Source of the DNA: an uncultured Clostridia bacterium
GTDB lineage: Bacteria; Bacillota; Clostridia; Oscillospirales; Ruminococcaceae
Length of the DNA: 14,986 nucleotides
Assembly (NCBI GenBank): GCA_945933905.1
Contig: CAMEQX010000009.1
Coordinates: 1 to 14,986, forward strand
Reading direction: 5' to 3'
Shown here: piece after piece, positions 13,053 through 14,986 of the stretch
Position numbering within the stretch: position 1 is the stretch's first letter
How the letters are laid out: each line of letters starts with the position of its first letter
The notes under the pieces: model-generated
Databases searched by the model: none
Told to the model about the DNA's origin: nothing
The model's input: the letters and a program-made list of their open reading frames with translations, nothing else
Made by a program: the position numbers and the translations under genes

Positions 13053-14378
13053 TTATTCCTGTTCGCTGAGGATAAACATATCGTAGATAACCTGAATTGC
13101 CTTTTCAAAATCGGCGTCTTCGATACCAACGATAATATTCAGCTCGGAAGAACCCTGGTCAATCATTCTGATGTTGATGTCAGCGTGAGAAAGCGCCGCG
13201 AAAACGCGCGTTGCGGTACCCTTTGCCGACTTCATTCCACGACCAACGACTGCAATCAGCGAAAGTCCGTCGATAATCTCAAAATGGTCGGGACGGACAA
13301 CCTCTTTGATGCGCTGAGCAAGTTTTTCGCGCTGTCCGTCAAGCTCGTGGGAGTTTACAACAACGCTCACCGTGTCAATTCCCGTGGGCATATGCTCGGG
13401 GAAAATCGCGTGATTTTCAAGGACCTGCAAAAGTCTTCTCATAAAGCCCTTGCTGGAGTTCATTCTGTCCTTTTCAATCGAAATCGCCGAGAAATTCTTC
13501 TTGCCCGCGATACCGGTGATGAGGTACTTTGAGGGCTTGTCGTCAGCATTCGGAACAATCAGCGTTCCTGCGTCCTCGGGAGCGTTTGTGTTCTTAATAT
13601 TGATAGGAATGTTCGCGCTTCTTACAGGGAAAATCGCGCCCTCGTGCAAAACGCCCGCGCCCATATACGAAAGCTCGCGAAGCTCGGAGTAGGTGATTAC
13701 GCTAATTCCCTCGGGGTTCTTGACAATTCTCGGGTCAGCAACCAAAAATCCCGAAACGTCCGTCCAGTTCTCGTAAAGAGAAGCGCCGACAGCCTTTGCG
13801 ACAACGGAACCGGTGAAATCCGAACCGCCGCGCGAAAAAGTCTTAATCGAGCCGTCGGGCATAGCTCCGTAAAATCCTGGAATAACGGCTCTCGGTTTTC
13901 TCTCGAGAATAGCGCCGAGGCAAGCGTTTGTGACATCAGCGTCAAACTTGCCTTCGTGGTCGAAGAAAATGCCCTTTGCCGCGTCAACAAACTCAAATCC
14001 GAGATATTTCGCGAGAATGATACCGTTCAGATACTCGCCGCGCGAAGCCGCGTAGTCACGGTTTGCGCCCTCGCGGAAATCCTTTCCGATTTTGACATAC
14101 TCGTCCTCGAGCGACAAATCCAGCCCCAAATCCTTGATAATGCCGTCAAAGCGCTCTCTCGCGGGCTTGAAAGCCTTCGCGAAATCCTCGCCTGTGAGCA
14201 CCTTTTCATAGCACTGATACAGCAAATCCGTAACCTTTGTATCATCGGGAAAGCGCTTTCCGGGCGCGCTGGGCACGACAAAGCAGCGCTCCTCGTCGCT
14301 CTTGATGATATTCGCGACCTTCTTAAACTGTCCCGCGTCTGCAAGCGAGCTTCCGCCGAACTTTACAACCTTGCTCAT
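13053..14378 (-). CDS. lysC: Aspartokinase
   Basis: This 441-residue protein phosphorylates aspartate, the first step towards lysine, threonine, methionine and diaminopimelate (needed for wall and spore). The amino-acid kinase domain spans about 1-290: the ATP-binding start KFGGSSLADAGQF (6-18), the active-site loop SRGGSDFTGSVVAKAVGASLYENWTD, and VSGFLVADPRIV. Two ACT regulatory regions follow (about 300-435, including FSAISIEKDRMNSSKGFM and LSLIAVVGRGMK ... INIRMIDQGSSELNIIVGIED), so allosteric inhibition by an amino-acid end product is expected. Length and order match clostridial monofunctional aspartokinases. The ATG at 14378 has GTGAGGT just upstream. It is the first gene of an operon read from the promoter at 14413-14441. 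Confidence 0.96.
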   Translation of the reverse strand: MSKVVKFGGSSLADAGQFKKVANIIKSDEERCFVVPSAPGKRFPDDTKVTDLLYQCYEKVLTGEDFAKAFKPARERFDGIIKDLGLDLSLEDEYVKIGKDFREGANRDYAASRGEYLNGIILAKYLGFEFVDAAKGIFFDHEGKFDADVTNACLGAILERKPRAVIPGFYGAMPDGSIKTFSRGGSDFTGSVVAKAVGASLYENWTDVSGFLVADPRIVKNPEGISVITYSELRELSYMGAGVLHEGAIFPVRSANIPINIKNTNAPEDAGTLIVPNADDKPSKYLITGIAGKKNFSAISIEKDRMNSSKGFMRRLLQVLENHAIFPEHMPTGIDTVSVVVNSHELDGQREKLAQRIKEVVRPDHFEIIDGLSLIAVVGRGMKSAKGTATRVFAALSHADINIRMIDQGSSELNIIVGIEDADFEKAIQVIYDMFILSEQE

Positions 14379-14412
14379 AAATATTACCTCACTTTAAAAA
14401 AACTTATGTAAT

Positions 14413-14441
14413 ATTATATCACAAAACGCTGAAAATTGCAA
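14413..14441 (-). promoter_or_regulatory. Extended -10 sigma-A promoter of the lysC operon
   Basis: On the minus strand TTGCAA (14441-14436), a 17-bp spacer and TATAAT (14418-14413) preceded by TGA form an extended -10 promoter. The predicted start is near 14406, about 28 nt before the ATG. The leader is too short for a lysine riboswitch. Confidence 0.85.
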
Positions 14442-14463
14442 CATATTTTTGAAAAACTTTCAA

Positions 14464-14494
14464 AAACAAAACCCCCTCGGATTTCTCCGAGGGG
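14464..14494 (-). terminator. Terminator of the flagellin gene
   Basis: A perfect 9-bp stem, CCCCTCGGA (14473-14481) and TCCGAGGGG (14486-14494), with loop TTTC is followed on the minus strand by GTTTTGTTTTTG. It lies 60 bases after the flagellin stop and before the lysC promoter. Confidence 0.88.
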
Positions 14495-14554
14495 TAAAAC
14501 ACATTCCTGCTTTTGTTAAGCCGCGCTAGGCGACTGTTGGCAAATCGACTAAAA

Positions 14555-14962
14555 TTAGCCGAGGAGCTGCAGAATGGACTGCGGCTGCTGATTTGCCTGA
14601 GCGAGCATCGACTGAGCTGCCTGCTGGAGGATGTTGAACTTGGTGTAGTTCATCATCTCGGAAGCCATATCGGTGTCGCGGATCGAAGACTCAGCCTCGG
14701 TCAAGTTCTCACTTGTGGTGGTGAGGTTGGTGATCTTGTGCTCAAGTCTGTTCTGGATAGAACCAAATGTTGCACGAACCATGGAAACCTTGTTGATAGC
14801 CTTGTCAATCTGGTCGATTGCGTAGTTAGCTTCGTCCTGAGTAGCGAGAGAAAGGCTTGCAGTATTCAGACCATCTTCACGAGAAGAAAGGTTGAGGTTA
14901 GCCTTGAGTTCGCCCATATCAGCGGTCTTGTCGGTGTTGTAGTTGAAGGTGAACTTGGCCGC
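14555..14962 (-). CDS. Flagellin, C-terminal part (5' part interrupted or outside window)
   Basis: The open frame encodes the conserved D1/D0 C-terminus of flagellin, the filament subunit exported by the flagellar type III apparatus. ANYAIDQIDKAINKVSMVRA, FGSIQNRLEHKITNL and ESSIRDTDMASEMMNYTK are diagnostic, and the C-terminus QPQSILQLLG is typical. The frame is homologous-looking back to FTFNYNTDKTADMGEL (about 14909-14953), then meets an in-frame TAA at 14963-14965; the only ATG in the frame is at 14917. A full flagellin needs an N-terminal D0/D1 half too. The last 25 bases may therefore hold an assembly error, or the gene is broken. Several flagellin copies are common in these bacteria and would favour such a collapse. 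Confidence 0.85.
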   Translation of the reverse strand, partial: AAKFTFNYNTDKTADMGELKANLNLSSREDGLNTASLSLATQDEANYAIDQIDKAINKVSMVRATFGSIQNRLEHKITNLTTTSENLTEAESSIRDTDMASEMMNYTKFNILQQAAQSMLAQANQQPQSILQLLG

Positions 14963-14986
14963 TTAGCAGGGATTGAAGATGCAGTG

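Overview
The window looks like chromosome of an anaerobic, spore-forming, flagellated Firmicute of class Clostridia (Oscillospiraceae/Ruminococcaceae-like). The clues are Clostridia-type sigma-A promoters, strong purine-rich ribosome binding sites, T-tailed hairpin terminators, a SpoIIQ-like LytM protein behind a forespore-type promoter motif, a GH25 lysozyme, a YuxH-like EAL-HDOD protein and a flagellin. This is an inference from gene content; no rRNA or other taxonomic marker is present.

Layout. (1) 1-1600: the tail of an unknown gene and its terminator, then an ECF sigma factor overlapping a membrane-anchored probable anti-sigma protein, behind a possible autoregulated ECF promoter. (2) 1596-5837, minus strand: a three-gene operon (degenerate EAL-HDOD protein, two-domain FkbM methyltransferase, membrane-anchored unknown protein) read from a strong promoter at 5809-5837 to a terminator at 2501-2534, followed by a separate patatin-like lipase gene. 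(3) 5838-8793, plus strand: the SpoIIQ-like M23 protein, a 620-bp gene-free stretch packed with palindromes and a direct repeat, then a secreted GH25 muramidase with a repeat-rich beta-structured N-terminal half. (4) 8794-9474: an alkyltransferase-like (MGMT-fold, cysteine-less) protein behind its own promoter and a structured leader of about 135 nt with competing pairings. (5) 9483-10479: an AT-rich segment carrying one lipoprotein gene, bounded by 28-bp direct repeats that copy the 3' end of the neighbouring gene. This is the clearest sign of an insertion in the window. (6) 10449-14441, minus strand: an operon of aspartokinase, an NYN-domain protein with five apparent OST-HTH/LOTUS repeats, and an AstE/aspartoacylase-like protein that has lost two expected zinc ligands. 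(7) 14464-14986: the terminator and C-terminal part of a flagellin, whose frame is broken by a stop codon near the window edge.

How the parts relate. Several genes concern the cell envelope and lifestyle: flagellin, the EAL-HDOD protein, the lysozyme, the SpoIIQ-like protein and the ECF/anti-sigma pair. The least explained items are the insertion at 9483-10479, the leader before the ATL gene, the pairing of a multi-LOTUS NYN protein with a metal-site-defective AstE-like protein behind aspartokinase, and the palindrome cluster at 6738-7111. There is no CRISPR array, tRNA, rRNA, transposase or integrase that I can see.
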